The notes under the pieces are model-generated. The model was not told the DNA's origin and did not search any database. It worked only from the letters and a program-made list of their open reading frames with translations. Source: Bryobacterales bacterium (GTDB lineage Bacteria; Acidobacteriota; Terriglobia; Bryobacterales; Bryobacteraceae). From it: a DNA stretch of 64,000 nucleotides. How positions within the stretch are numbered: position 1 is the first letter of the stretch; each line of letters begins with the position of its first letter. This document shows, in pieces, positions 1 through 8,402 of the stretch. The translations under genes and the position numbers were made by a program. Where the stretch lies: contig JADZBH010000016.1 of NCBI GenBank assembly GCA_020852175.1, positions 1 to 64,000 of the forward strand. The letters run 5' to 3'.

Positions 1-125
1 ATGCCTTCGGCCACGGCGCCCGGCGAGCTCACGCCCAGGATCGCGCCCTGGAATCCCGCCTCACGCAGGGCAAGCCCAAAACTGCCCCCAATCAGACCGA
101 CCCCGACAATGGCGATACTCTCCAT
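1..125 (-). CDS. tyrA: prephenate dehydrogenase, N-terminal fragment (cut by window edge)
   Basis: The first 41 codons of a minus-strand gene run off the left edge. They read MESIAIVGVGLIGGSFGLAL and onward, the NAD-binding Rossmann start (GxGLIGGSxGLAL) typical of TyrA-type prephenate dehydrogenases, which make 4-hydroxyphenylpyruvate for tyrosine synthesis. The ATG at 125 lies 10 bases after the DAHP synthase stop, so it is probably the last visible gene of the trp/aro operon. Only the nucleotide-binding end is visible, so arogenate versus prephenate specificity cannot be judged. Another NAD(P)-binding dehydrogenase is possible from the sequence alone, but the neighbours make TyrA by far the best reading. 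Confidence 0.8.
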   Translation of the reverse strand, partial: MESIAIVGVGLIGGSFGLALREAGFQGAILGVSSPGAVAEG

Positions 126-135
126 GGACTTGCGC

Positions 136-1149
136 TTACAGAGTACGGCCCACGGCGGAGGCGATCATGCGCAATTGTTGCGCCAGTTCCGTCAACTGCT
201 CCGGACGCAACGACTGTGCTCCGTCGCTGCGCGCACGGTCCGGGTCGGGGTGCATCTCGACAAGCAGACCGTCGGCGCCGGCGGCAACCGCCGCGCGCGC
301 CATGGGGATCACCTGGTCGCGCCGTCCTGTGCCGTGCGAAGGGTCGGCGACAATCGGCAGATGGGATAACTTATGCACAACGGGAATGGCCGATATGTCC
401 ATCGTGTTTCGGGTGTAGGTTTCAAAGGTGCGAATCCCACGCTCACAAAGGATGACTTCATAGTTACCGCCCGAGAGCAGGTACTCGGCAGATAATAAAA
501 GTTCTTCAATGGTGGCCGCGATGCCCCTTTTCAGCAGAATGGGTTTGCGGAGCTTGCTGAGTTCCCGGAGCAGGTTGAAATTCTGCATGTTCCGCGCGCC
601 CACTTGTAATATGTCGGCGTAGCGCACCATGAGCGGAATCTGGGTGGAGTCCATCACCTCGCTGATGACCAGCAGACCGAACTCATCGGCAGCCTCGCGC
701 ATCATTTGCAAGCCCTCTTCGCCGAGTCCCTGGAAGCTGTAGGGGGAAGACCGCGGCTTGAACGCCCCGCCGCGAATCACCCTGCCTCCGGCTTCGGCCA
801 CGATGGAGGCGCAGCGCCGGATCTGTTCCCGGCTCTCAACGCTGCACGGCCCAGCCATCAACACCATGGCGCCGCCGCCGATTTCCACGCCGCCCACCTT
901 CACCACCGTGCCGCCGGGACGGAAGTGCCTGTTGGCCAGTTTGTAGGGCGACATGATCCGGTGGGCTTCTTTCACGCCCTCCATCACTTCGAACTCTTTC
1001 GGGTCGATGCGGTCCTCCGGACCCACGCCGCCCAGCACGGTGTGGACCAGCCCGGTGGAGCGGTGTACGGTGAACTCCAGATCCACCATCCGGTCGATCA
1101 CCCGCTGCACCAGCGTCTCGGCGGCGCCCTCCTCCATCACGACAATCAT
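136..1149 (-). CDS. aroF: 3-deoxy-7-phosphoheptulonate (DAHP) synthase, type I-beta
   Basis: This 337-residue enzyme condenses phosphoenolpyruvate and erythrose 4-phosphate, the first step of the shikimate pathway. Residues 1 to about 70 form the small ferredoxin-like regulatory domain of Thermotoga-type enzymes (starting MIVVMEEGAAE). The barrel follows, with MAGPCSVESREQ, the GGAFKPRSSPYSFQG loop, the LLKRG lysine and VADPSHGTGRR near the end. Such N-terminal domains usually mediate feedback inhibition by aromatic amino acids; that is family knowledge. Its ATG overlaps the stop of the chorismate mutase gene by four bases (ATGA), implying translational coupling. In other bacteria these two activities are fused or form a complex, so a physical partnership is plausible. 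Confidence 0.95.
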   Translation of the reverse strand: MIVVMEEGAAETLVQRVIDRMVDLEFTVHRSTGLVHTVLGGVGPEDRIDPKEFEVMEGVKEAHRIMSPYKLANRHFRPGGTVVKVGGVEIGGGAMVLMAGPCSVESREQIRRCASIVAEAGGRVIRGGAFKPRSSPYSFQGLGEEGLQMMREAADEFGLLVISEVMDSTQIPLMVRYADILQVGARNMQNFNLLRELSKLRKPILLKRGIAATIEELLLSAEYLLSGGNYEVILCERGIRTFETYTRNTMDISAIPVVHKLSHLPIVADPSHGTGRRDQVIPMARAAVAAGADGLLVEMHPDPDRARSDGAQSLRPEQLTELAQQLRMIASAVGRTL

Positions 1150-1496
1150 TGCCCGGCCCCCTCTTTCGACTGTATCCGGCCCCGTTGCAGGTTGCGCATC
1201 TCGTCCATGATGCGTTCGTAGACACGGCTGAGCGCATCGTCGGAGAGCGGTCCGGCGTTGCAGCGCGCCACGTTGGCCATTACTTCCTGTTCGCGCTTGG
1301 GCTCGTAGACGCGCATGGTCAATCTTTGTTTCGCCTGGCCGATGATCTCCACCACGCGCGCCCGGTCATTGAGCAGGCGTGTGATGCCCGCGTCGATCTC
1401 GTCAATGCGCACCCGGGCCTGGTTCAACGTCTCCCGCGCCGTCTCCGGCGACGACATGTCCGCCCAGGCAGGCAGCTCCAATCCCTGGTGGTCCAT
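1146..1496 (-). CDS. chorismate mutase, AroQ class
   Basis: A 116-residue all-alpha chorismate mutase that converts chorismate to prephenate for phenylalanine and tyrosine. The family signatures are ARVRIDEIDAGITRLLNDRA (helix 1 with the catalytic Arg), the AKQRL lysine segment, and YEPKREQEVMANV. It is a free-standing enzyme with no prephenate dehydratase domain. The ATG at 1496 overlaps the trpA stop by one base (TGATG). A second in-frame ATG at 1457 would remove 13 poorly conserved residues and may be the real start. Its position between trpA and DAHP synthase links the tryptophan and the tyrosine/phenylalanine branches in one transcript. Confidence 0.9.
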   Translation of the reverse strand: MDHQGLELPAWADMSSPETARETLNQARVRIDEIDAGITRLLNDRARVVEIIGQAKQRLTMRVYEPKREQEVMANVARCNAGPLSDDALSRVYERIMDEMRNLQRGRIQSKEGAGQ

Positions 1497-2293
1497 CAGC
1501 CCTCCATGCCGGTTTTCAATGCTCGCGCGAAGGCTTCCAGAGCGGGCTCCAGTCCAGGGCCCGCCCCTTGCGCCTCCACGATCCGGACGAAGGCGCTGCC
1601 CACCACCACGCCGTCAGCCAGACGGGCGGTTTCGCGCGCCTGTTCCGGCGTGGAAATTCCAAAGCCAACCGCCAGCGGCAGAGCCGTCCGTTCGCGCAAC
1701 GCTTCCACCAGCGGACCCACGGAGGCCGACAGCCGGGCCTGTTCACCCGTCACACCGGTCCGCGAGACAAGATACACGAAACCGGAGGAGTGATCCGCCA
1801 CCTTCCGCAGGCGTTCCGGCGGCGAGGTGGGCGCGGCGAGAAACACGGTATCCAAACCCGCCGCGCGCAGCGGCGCCACGAATTCGGCGGCCTCCTCCAC
1901 GCTCAGGTCCGTCATCAGGCAGCCGTCGATTCCGGCGGCTTTCGCCTCGCCGGCCAGCTGATCGAATCCATAGCGGATCAGCGGGTTCATGTAGCTGAAC
2001 AGCAGCAGGGGGATCTCCGATTTCGCGCGGACGGCGCGCGCCAGCTCCAGCACACGGGCCAGCGTCATGCCCGCCGCCCGGGCCCGTTCGCTCGCCTTCA
2101 TGATGACGGGGCCATCGGCGACGGGATCGGAAAACGGCACGCCCAGCTCGATCAGGTCCACGCCGCCGCGCTCCAGCGCCGCGATGAGGGACGGCATGCG
2201 TTCGGGCGACGGGTCGCCGGCCGTGACGTAGCCAATCAGGACAGGCTTCTTTTCCGCCCGTTTTCTCGCGAACAACTCGCCGATGCGGCTCAC
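1496..2293 (-). CDS. trpA: tryptophan synthase alpha subunit
   Basis: TrpA cleaves indole-3-glycerol phosphate to indole and glyceraldehyde 3-phosphate, passing indole to TrpB. The 265-residue TIM barrel shows [10 protein letters not shown], the catalytic Glu and Asp in [16 protein letters not shown], and the phosphate-binding end with GFGIST and [11 protein letters not shown]. Length is standard. The start is a GTG at 2293 that overlaps the trpB stop (GTGA), so the two subunits are translationally coupled. No key residue is missing. Confidence 0.96.
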   Translation of the reverse strand: MSRIGELFARKRAEKKPVLIGYVTAGDPSPERMPSLIAALERGGVDLIELGVPFSDPVADGPVIMKASERARAAGMTLARVLELARAVRAKSEIPLLLFSYMNPLIRYGFDQLAGEAKAAGIDGCLMTDLSVEEAAEFVAPLRAAGLDTVFLAAPTSPPERLRKVADHSSGFVYLVSRTGVTGEQARLSASVGPLVEALRERTALPLAVGFGISTPEQARETARLADGVVVGSAFVRIVEAQGAGPGLEPALEAFARALKTGMEG

Positions 2294-3525
2294 GCGGCGC
2301 CTCCTTCGGTAGCGGACCGGGCCGCCCCATCCAGTTCGGGAAAATGCGCGCGGTAGATGTCGATGTCCTTGTCACCGCGGCCGGAGAGGTTCACCAGGAA
2401 CACCTTGCCCGGTTCGCCCGGCGCGCGGCGGATGGCCTCGGCCAGACCGTGCGAGCTTTCCAGTGCTGGAATGATGCCCTCGGTGCGGCACAACTGGAGC
2501 GCCGCCCGGAGCGCCGCTCCATCCTCGCAGTAGGCGTAGGAAGCTCTGCCCTGGTCGTGCAACCAGGCATGTTCGGGACCCACCATGGCATAATCCAGCC
2601 CGGCCGACACCGAATGGGTCAGCAGCACCTGTCCGTCGCCGTCCTGCAGCAGGTAGCTGCGAGCGCCCTGCAGCACGCCGGGGGCTCCGCCTTGGAAGCG
2701 CGCCGCATGCTCTCCGGGCCTGATGCCGCGGCCGCCGGCTTCGATGCCCACCAGTTCCACCTGCGCATCGGGAATGAAGGCATGGAAGGCGCCAATGGCG
2801 TTGCTGCCGCCGCCCACGCAGGCAAACACGGTGTCCGGCAGGCGGCCAATGCGCTCCAGCATTTGCGCCCGGGCCTCCTCGCCGATGCAGCGGTGGAAGT
2901 CGCGCACCATCACCGGGTAGGGGTGGGCGCCAAGCGCGGAGCCCAGAAGATAATGCGTGGTGGCGATGTTGGTGACCCAGTCGCGCATGGCCTCGCTGAT
3001 GGCATCCTTGAGTGTTTTCGAGCCATAGCCGACGCCTACCACCCGGGCGCCCAATAGCCGCATCCGGAAGACATTCAGACGCTGGCGCGCCATATCCTCC
3101 TCGCCCATGTAGACCACGCACTCCATGCCGAACAGCGCGCACACCGTGGCCGTGGCCACGCCATGCTGGCCCGCGCCGGTTTCGGCGATGATGCGCCGCT
3201 TGCCCATGCGTTGGGCCAGAAGCACCTGTCCCAGGCAGTTGTTGATCTTGTGCGCGCCGGTGTGCAGCAGGTCCTCCCGCTTCAGGAAGATGCGCGCCCC
3301 GCCCAGCGCCTTCGTCAGACGCTTGGCTTCATAGAGCGCGGTGGGCCGTCCGGCGAAGTTTTCCAGCAGGTCACGCAACTCGGCCTGGAACGAAGGGTCC
3401 TCGCGCGACTGGCGCCAGGCCCGTTCGACATCCTCCAGCGGCGCCATCAACGTCTCGGGCACATAGCGCCCGCCATAGGGACCGAAATGTCCCTGTGCAT
3501 CCGGTTCGAGCTTGGTCACACTCAT
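2290..3525 (-). CDS. trpB: tryptophan synthase beta subunit
   Basis: A 411-residue PLP enzyme that joins indole and serine to make tryptophan. The start is [20 protein letters not shown], typical of TrpB1. The PLP lysine is in HTGAHKINN, followed by AETGAGQHG and the phosphate-binding GGGSNAIG loop; the C-terminal region includes SHGLAEAIR. The open frame extends about 200 codons upstream of 3525, but that part lies antisense-frame over trpF and has no family similarity, so the ATG at 3525 is chosen. It lies 8 bases after the trpF stop and overlaps trpA by four bases. Confidence 0.96.
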   Translation of the reverse strand: MSVTKLEPDAQGHFGPYGGRYVPETLMAPLEDVERAWRQSREDPSFQAELRDLLENFAGRPTALYEAKRLTKALGGARIFLKREDLLHTGAHKINNCLGQVLLAQRMGKRRIIAETGAGQHGVATATVCALFGMECVVYMGEEDMARQRLNVFRMRLLGARVVGVGYGSKTLKDAISEAMRDWVTNIATTHYLLGSALGAHPYPVMVRDFHRCIGEEARAQMLERIGRLPDTVFACVGGGSNAIGAFHAFIPDAQVELVGIEAGGRGIRPGEHAARFQGGAPGVLQGARSYLLQDGDGQVLLTHSVSAGLDYAMVGPEHAWLHDQGRASYAYCEDGAALRAALQLCRTEGIIPALESSHGLAEAIRRAPGEPGKVFLVNLSGRGDKDIDIYRAHFPELDGAARSATEGGAA

Positions 3526-3533
3526 GTCCTTGG

Positions 3534-4178
3534 TTATCCGTTCACGGCGCCGGGTTGGGTTGACGGGGCCAGCGCCCGTGCCGCCTCCCGCGCCGCGGCC
3601 ACGAAGGCCTCCACGCGCGCGCGGTCTTTCCGGCCGGGGCTGGATTCCAGACGCGAGCAGGCATCCACGCCCCAGGGCCGGACCATTTCGATCGCCCGCG
3701 CCACGTTCGAGGCATCCAGGCCGCCGGCCAGCACGACGGGCGAGCGCAAGCCGCGAGCCAGACTCCAGTCGAACACGCGCCCTGTACCGCCGTGCATGGC
3801 GCCCGCCGGGGCGTCCAACAACCACGCTTCGGCCTGGCCGGTGAGTTCGGCGGGGTGAAAATTCGCGTCCACGCTTCGGGCCAGCCACGTCCGGACTGGG
3901 ACCGCAGCCGGTTCGCCGTGCAACTGCGCCACATGCAACCGGCAGCGCGCGACGGTGTGCAGCACCTCGCCGGCAGGCGTATTCACGAAGACGCCCACGC
4001 GAAGGACGCCTTGGGGCGTCTCGTCGATCCAGGCGGCAAGCGACGAGGGTTCGACATAGCGCGGGCTGGAGGGATAAAAATTGAAGCCGAGGGCCGTGGC
4101 TCCGGCCGCCGCGGCGTCGAGCGCGTCGCCGGGCGTGGTGATGCCGCACACCTTGATGACGAACGGCGGAGTCAGCAT
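3534..4178 (-). CDS. trpF: phosphoribosylanthranilate isomerase
   Basis: TrpF catalyses the Amadori rearrangement of phosphoribosylanthranilate. The 214-residue barrel begins with the conserved [15 protein letters not shown], whose Cys is the general base. It continues with [26 protein letters not shown] and the phosphate-binding [13 protein letters not shown] and [16 protein letters not shown]. The last segment carries the catalytic Asp and the typical end of the family. It overlaps trpC by seven bases and is followed closely by trpB. Confidence 0.95.
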   Translation of the reverse strand: MLTPPFVIKVCGITTPGDALDAAAAGATALGFNFYPSSPRYVEPSSLAAWIDETPQGVLRVGVFVNTPAGEVLHTVARCRLHVAQLHGEPAAVPVRTWLARSVDANFHPAELTGQAEAWLLDAPAGAMHGGTGRVFDWSLARGLRSPVVLAGGLDASNVARAIEMVRPWGVDACSRLESSPGRKDRARVEAFVAAAREAARALAPSTQPGAVNG

Positions 4179-4957
4179 ACGAGCGCCCGCAGCGCCGCCG
4201 CCGGGTCCGGCGACTTCATGAGATGCTCACCCACCAGGAAGGCCTGGTAGCCCGCCGCGCGGAGCAGCCGCACATCCGCGGCCGAGTGTATGCCGCTTTC
4301 GCTGACGCGCACAATGCCGGGCGGGATGCGCGAGGCCAGCGCGAACGAGGTTTCCAAACGTACCTCGAAGGTGTTCAGGTCGCGGTTGTTCACGCCGAGA
4401 ATGCCGGCGCCGGAATCGATGGCGCGATCGAGTTCCTCGCCGTCGTGCACCTCCACCAGCGAGTCCATCGCGTAGCGGGCCGCCAGTTCGCGGAAGCCGC
4501 GCATTTGCTCCGTAGTGAGAATCGCCGCAATCAGCAGGATCGCGTCAGCGCCCGCCGCCGCGGCCTCCAGCACATGCCGCTCGTCAATGGTGAAATCCTT
4601 GCGCAGCACCGGCACGGGGGTATGCTGGCGCGCCAGGCGCAGATCGTCGAGCGAGCCCTGGAAGAACCGCTCGTCGGTGAGCACGCTCATGGCCGCCGCG
4701 CCGCCTTCGGCATACTGTGCCGCGATGGCCGCCGCGTCGTAGCGGGCGTGCAACACGCCTTTGCTGGGCGAGGCCTTCTTGGCCTCGGCGATGATCGCCG
4801 GCGTGTGTGACTCCAAAGCCTTCCGGAAGCCGCGCCGCCCGCCCGCGCTCGCCTCGGCTTCCCGTTCCAACTCCGCGCGGTTCCACGTCCGCGCGCTCAA
4901 CTCGGCGCGTTTGTGATCGGCGATACGCGACAATATGCCCGGAACGGTTTGCTGCAT
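4172..4957 (-). CDS. trpC: indole-3-glycerol phosphate synthase
   Basis: TrpC closes the indole ring of tryptophan. Recognisable elements of the 261-residue barrel are [12 protein letters not shown] (catalytic Lys), VLRKDFTID (second catalytic Lys), [29 protein letters not shown] and [13 protein letters not shown]. It is the first gene of the aromatic operon seen here; trpE, trpG and trpD are not in the window. Upstream (4958-5034) is a short divergent region shared with the sulfatase gene. A TAGCAT box at about 4972-4977 (minus strand) might be its -10, but I could not find a convincing -35. Confidence 0.95.
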   Translation of the reverse strand: MQQTVPGILSRIADHKRAELSARTWNRAELEREAEASAGGRRGFRKALESHTPAIIAEAKKASPSKGVLHARYDAAAIAAQYAEGGAAAMSVLTDERFFQGSLDDLRLARQHTPVPVLRKDFTIDERHVLEAAAAGADAILLIAAILTTEQMRGFRELAARYAMDSLVEVHDGEELDRAIDSGAGILGVNNRDLNTFEVRLETSFALASRIPPGIVRVSESGIHSAADVRLLRAAGYQAFLVGEHLMKSPDPAAALRALVC

Positions 4958-5019
4958 CGGGGGGATTCTTCATGCTAACAAACTGGAAGGCCTGGCCTGC
5001 CCCCGTTCCGGCCGGATCC

Positions 5020-5028
5020 TGGTATGCT
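5020..5028 (+). promoter_or_regulatory. extended -10 element of a predicted leaderless promoter
   Basis: The sequence TGGTATGCT fits an extended -10 (TG-n-TATGCT, hexamer 5023-5028). Only six bases separate it from the GTG at 5035, so transcription would begin at or next to the start codon. No Shine-Dalgarno sequence precedes the GTG. No good -35 is visible, as is usual for extended -10 promoters. Confidence 0.45.
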
Positions 5029-5034
5029 GCTACC

Positions 5035-6411
5035 GTGAATCGACGGTCTTTTCTCGCCACCGCGCCCGCTTTGGTTTCGGCTCATTCGTTGCGCGCGGCG
5101 GCCGCCACCCGGCCGAACATCATCTGGATTCTCGGCGAGGACATGGGCAAGCAACTGGGCTGTTATGGCATGCCGCAGGCGCGCACTCCGAACCTGGACC
5201 GCATGGCCGCCGAAGGAGTCCGTTTCGATCACTGCTTTTGCACCGGGCCGGTGTGTTCGGCCTCGCGCAGCGCCTTCAACACGGGCGTTTATCAGATCAC
5301 CACGGGCGCGCAGAACCACCGTTCGCACCGCAAGGACGGCTACCGGCTGCCGGAAGGCGTCGATCTCATTTCGCACCGCATGCGGAAGGCAGGCTACTAC
5401 ACGACGAACGTGCGCCAGATCCGGGGCAACGTGGCTGGTTCCGGCAAGACCGACTTCAACTTCGCCACCGAGCACGCCTTCGACGGCCCGCATTGGAACG
5501 GACGCAAGCCCGGCCAGCCCGTCTATGCGCAAATCAATTTCACGGCGCCGCACAAGGGGCCTCAATTTCCGCGCGCGCGGCGTGAGAACAAGGTGCTGGT
5601 GGATCCGGCCAAGCTCGAACTGCCGCCCTATTGGCCCGACCATCCTGTGGTGCGCGACGAGTACGCCAACTTTCTGGATGCCGTGAACCTGCTGGACTCC
5701 GACGTGGGCGTTTTGTGGGAGGAGATGAAGAAAGACGGGCTGCTGGACAACGCCCTGGTCTTCTTCTTCGGCGACAATGGCCGCTGCCTGATTCGCGGCA
5801 AGCAGTGGCTCTACGACGCCGGCATCAGCGTGCCCCTGCTGGCCTGGGCCTCCGGAGACGCGGGCAGGGCTTTGGGGTTGCGGGCGGGCACGGTGCGCCA
5901 GGATCTCAGCGTGTCGCTCGATATCACCGCCACCTCGCTGGCCGCCGCGGGCATCGAGACGCCAAAACTGTTCCATGGACGGCCTCTGTTCGGCAAGGGC
6001 GCCAAGCCGCGCCCGGAGATCTACGCCGCGCGCGATCGCTGCGACATGACGGTGGACCGCATTCGCTGCGTTCGCACCTCCCGCTATAAGTACATCCGGA
6101 ATTTCATGCCTGACCGGCCCTACACACAGTACAACCACTACATTGAAACCAGCTATCCCACGCTGGGCGTGATGAAGGAGTTGTACGCGGCGGGTAAGTT
6201 GAACGCCGTGCAATCGCTCTTCATGGCCCAGCGCAAGCCCGATGTGGAGCTATACGATCTGCGCGACGACCCGTACGAGGTGAAGAACCTGGCGGGCAGC
6301 GCCGCGCACGGCAAGGTGCAGGCCGAACTGGGCGCGAAGCTCGACAAATGGCTGGTGGCCGCCGATGACAAGGGGCGGTTCCCCGAGGATCCGAAAGCGG
6401 CGGAGTTGTAA
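5035..6411 (+). CDS. Tat-exported arylsulfatase-family enzyme (sulfatase 1)
   Basis: A type I sulfatase of the alkaline phosphatase superfamily. From the GTG at 5035 the 458-residue protein begins with a twin-arginine signal (NRRSFLATAPALVSAHSLRA), so export is folded and Tat-dependent. The metal site starts at NIIWILGED. The nucleophile motif is CSASR at residues 74-78, where Cys74 would be converted to formylglycine by a separate maturase (none is in the window). Later motifs are FTAPHKGPQFP and FFGDNGR. The substrate is unknown; sulfated polysaccharides are the usual guess. An ATG at 4972 is in frame but lengthens the signal peptide and has no -10 in register; the GTG is preferred. It is convergent with sulfatase 2. 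Confidence 0.85.
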   Translation: MNRRSFLATAPALVSAHSLRAAAATRPNIIWILGEDMGKQLGCYGMPQARTPNLDRMAAEGVRFDHCFCTGPVCSASRSAFNTGVYQITTGAQNHRSHRKDGYRLPEGVDLISHRMRKAGYYTTNVRQIRGNVAGSGKTDFNFATEHAFDGPHWNGRKPGQPVYAQINFTAPHKGPQFPRARRENKVLVDPAKLELPPYWPDHPVVRDEYANFLDAVNLLDSDVGVLWEEMKKDGLLDNALVFFFGDNGRCLIRGKQWLYDAGISVPLLAWASGDAGRALGLRAGTVRQDLSVSLDITATSLAAAGIETPKLFHGRPLFGKGAKPRPEIYAARDRCDMTVDRIRCVRTSRYKYIRNFMPDRPYTQYNHYIETSYPTLGVMKELYAAGKLNAVQSLFMAQRKPDVELYDLRDDPYEVKNLAGSAAHGKVQAELGAKLDKWLVAADDKGRFPEDPKAAEL

Positions 6412-6423
6412 CGGCCGTCCGCG

Positions 6424-7920
6424 CTACTTCTGAAACGCCGGGTTGTACCTGCCGCGCTCGGCGAAGCCGCCCAACTCCGGCCGCATGGGAGAGAAGCGCG
6501 GGTAGCTTTCCCACACATCGCCCTTGCCGGTTACGCGCGGGTCGCCCGTCCGCCGCAACTCGCCCATCAGACGCGCCGACAGTTCCCGGGCCACGCCCTG
6601 CTGTTGGCCGGCGAGGTTGTTCAGGCAGCCGGGATCGAGACGCACGTTGTAAAGCTCCTCGCCCGGCATCTTGCCAAACGCCGCGTCGAACAGAGGTTTC
6701 ACGGCGGAATCGTCGCGATGCGCCATCATCCACTGTTTCGTAGGCCCGTCGTCGATGTCGTGGAAACCGGGCGGGTCGCCGGCCATCCAGCGATCGGGTT
6801 TGAAATTGCGGAGGTAGAGAAATTCGCGCGTGCGTATGGCCCGCGTGGGATAGCCGAGGTTGTCGCGCCGCGAGTGGGAGTGGCGTTCCCGCCCGGCGTA
6901 CACGGCATCGAATTTCGAGTCGATCACGCCGCTCCTGGACGAACGGAGCAGCGGCAGCAGGCTGCGCCCGTTTTGTCCGGCCGGACGCGCCACGCCAGCA
7001 GCCTCCAGAAAAGCAGGCGCCAGTCCGGTGAAGCTCACCAGGTCCTCGGAAACGCGCCCTCCGCGGAAGTGGCCTTTGGCCATCACGGCCATGGGCACAT
7101 GCCAGCCGTAGTCCTTCATCGCGGCCTTGGCGCCGGGGAACGACATGCCGTTGTCGGCGGTGACGACGACGATGGTGTTGTCAAGTTCGCCGGTTTTCGA
7201 AAGCAGGTCGAGCATGCGGCCGAGATGCAGGTCGAAGTGTTCGATCTCGGTGAGATAGTCGGCCAGGTCGCTGCGTACTTCGAGCGTGTCGGGCAGGAAG
7301 GGCGGCACCACGATCCTGTCGAGCCGCTTGCCGCTGGCCACGCCGATGCCCTTCTTGTACACGCGATGCGGCTCCGTGCTTCCGAACCAGAAGCAAAACG
7401 GCGCGCCTTTGGGCCGCTTGTCGAGGAAGCGCCCGAAGTTGGCGGCATAATCGAGCGGGTTCATGCCTTCGAGCGGCGGTGTCTCCTTCACGGCGTCGTA
7501 CGAGGGACCCGCGGGGTTGTGCGGCCATCCGGCGTCCTTGAAGTTGCAGGGCGAGGCGCCTTTGCCGGTCAGTCCCACATGGTAGCCCGCCTTGCCGAGC
7601 AGCTCCGGGTAGACGGCGAACTTCCGGGGAAACAGGCTGGCGTGCGTGCCGGCCTCCTCCAGCGTCCAGATGTGGCGTCCGGTCAGCAGGGCGGCGCGCG
7701 AAGGGGCGCAGCCCGGCGCTCCGGCGAAGGCATTGCGAAAGAGCACTCCGCCTTCGGCGACGCGGTCGAACGCCGGCGTGTTCACCACGGAGCAGCCCAT
7801 CGCCGAGGTATGCGGATAGCTCAGATCGTCGGCCATGGCGACGAGAATGTTGGGCCGGCGCGATGCCTGCCCGCGTACGATTGCCGGCGCCAAACCGGCG
7901 ACAAAGGCTCTCCGGCGCAT
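6424..7920 (-). CDS. Tat-exported arylsulfatase-family enzyme (sulfatase 2)
   Basis: A second type I sulfatase, 498 residues, with a short twin-arginine leader (MRRRAFVAGLAPAIVRGQA). Metal ligands begin at NILVAMADD. The nucleophile sits in CAPSRAALLTGRH, with Cys71 in the canonical CxPSR context. VVVTADNGMSFPGAK is the second metal-binding segment. Several C-terminal residues (around KPLFDAAFGKMPGEELYN) are typical of the heparan/N-sulfoglucosamine sulfohydrolase-like branch, but the substrate cannot be fixed from sequence. GGAGGAG lies just before the ATG and overlaps the end of the upstream thioesterase gene, so the two are probably co-transcribed. Confidence 0.87.
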   Translation of the reverse strand: MRRRAFVAGLAPAIVRGQASRRPNILVAMADDLSYPHTSAMGCSVVNTPAFDRVAEGGVLFRNAFAGAPGCAPSRAALLTGRHIWTLEEAGTHASLFPRKFAVYPELLGKAGYHVGLTGKGASPCNFKDAGWPHNPAGPSYDAVKETPPLEGMNPLDYAANFGRFLDKRPKGAPFCFWFGSTEPHRVYKKGIGVASGKRLDRIVVPPFLPDTLEVRSDLADYLTEIEHFDLHLGRMLDLLSKTGELDNTIVVVTADNGMSFPGAKAAMKDYGWHVPMAVMAKGHFRGGRVSEDLVSFTGLAPAFLEAAGVARPAGQNGRSLLPLLRSSRSGVIDSKFDAVYAGRERHSHSRRDNLGYPTRAIRTREFLYLRNFKPDRWMAGDPPGFHDIDDGPTKQWMMAHRDDSAVKPLFDAAFGKMPGEELYNVRLDPGCLNNLAGQQQGVARELSARLMGELRRTGDPRVTGKGDVWESYPRFSPMRPELGGFAERGRYNPAFQK

Positions 7921-7923
7921 TGT

Positions 7924-8349
7924 CTACTCCTCCATGATTCCGAAAATGTGCCTGTGCGCGCCGGGTAGTTTGCGTGGCTTTCGGTCCGGGCCGAGGAAGA
8001 CGTGGCGCGTATGTCCGGTGGCCAGAATCACGTTGGTTTCGGCGTTGCGAATCTCGTAGCCGAAGCGCACCAGCCGCGGGCTGGCCTCGGCCACCCATGC
8101 CTTCACGATCACTTCATCGTCGTAGAGCGCCGGCTGGGCGAAGCGGCAGGCTGCCTCGACCACGGCCAGCAGCACGCCTTCGTCCCGCTCCAGGTCGCGA
8201 TAGCGCAGCCCCAGAGAGCGGCACAACTCGACCCGCCCTACCTCCATCCAAATGATGTAGTTCGCGTGGTAGACCACGCCCATCTGGTCGGTCTCGGCGT
8301 AACGCACGCGGAGGCGCGTCTCATTCACCCGTTCCCGTGACGCTTCCAT
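7924..8349 (-). CDS. YbgC/4-hydroxybenzoyl-CoA-type acyl-CoA thioesterase
   Basis: A 141-residue hot-dog-fold thioesterase. The active-site stretch RYAETDQMGVVYHANYIIWM contains the catalytic Asp and the HANY signature of YbgC/4HBT enzymes, and MEVGRVELCR follows on the long central helix. These proteins hydrolyse short- or medium-chain acyl-CoAs; YbgC of E. coli is linked to the Tol-Pal envelope system, but no tol genes are present here. The stop lies three bases before the sulfatase 2 start. Its promoter faces that of moaDE. Confidence 0.88.
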   Translation of the reverse strand: MEASRERVNETRLRVRYAETDQMGVVYHANYIIWMEVGRVELCRSLGLRYRDLERDEGVLLAVVEAACRFAQPALYDDEVIVKAWVAEASPRLVRFGYEIRNAETNVILATGHTRHVFLGPDRKPRKLPGAHRHIFGIMEE

Positions 8350-8358
8350 AAGGTCACG

Positions 8359-8364
8359 AGTATA
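8359..8364 (-). promoter_or_regulatory. -10 box nine bases upstream of the thioesterase start
   Basis: On the minus strand TATACT lies nine bases before the ATG at 8349, with no Shine-Dalgarno sequence between. The placement predicts a leaderless or nearly leaderless transcript. No strong -35 is seen. Confidence 0.4.
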
Positions 8365-8402
8365 GCGCCGTTACCGAAACCGCAGGCGCCCTCCATGCAT
8401 CT

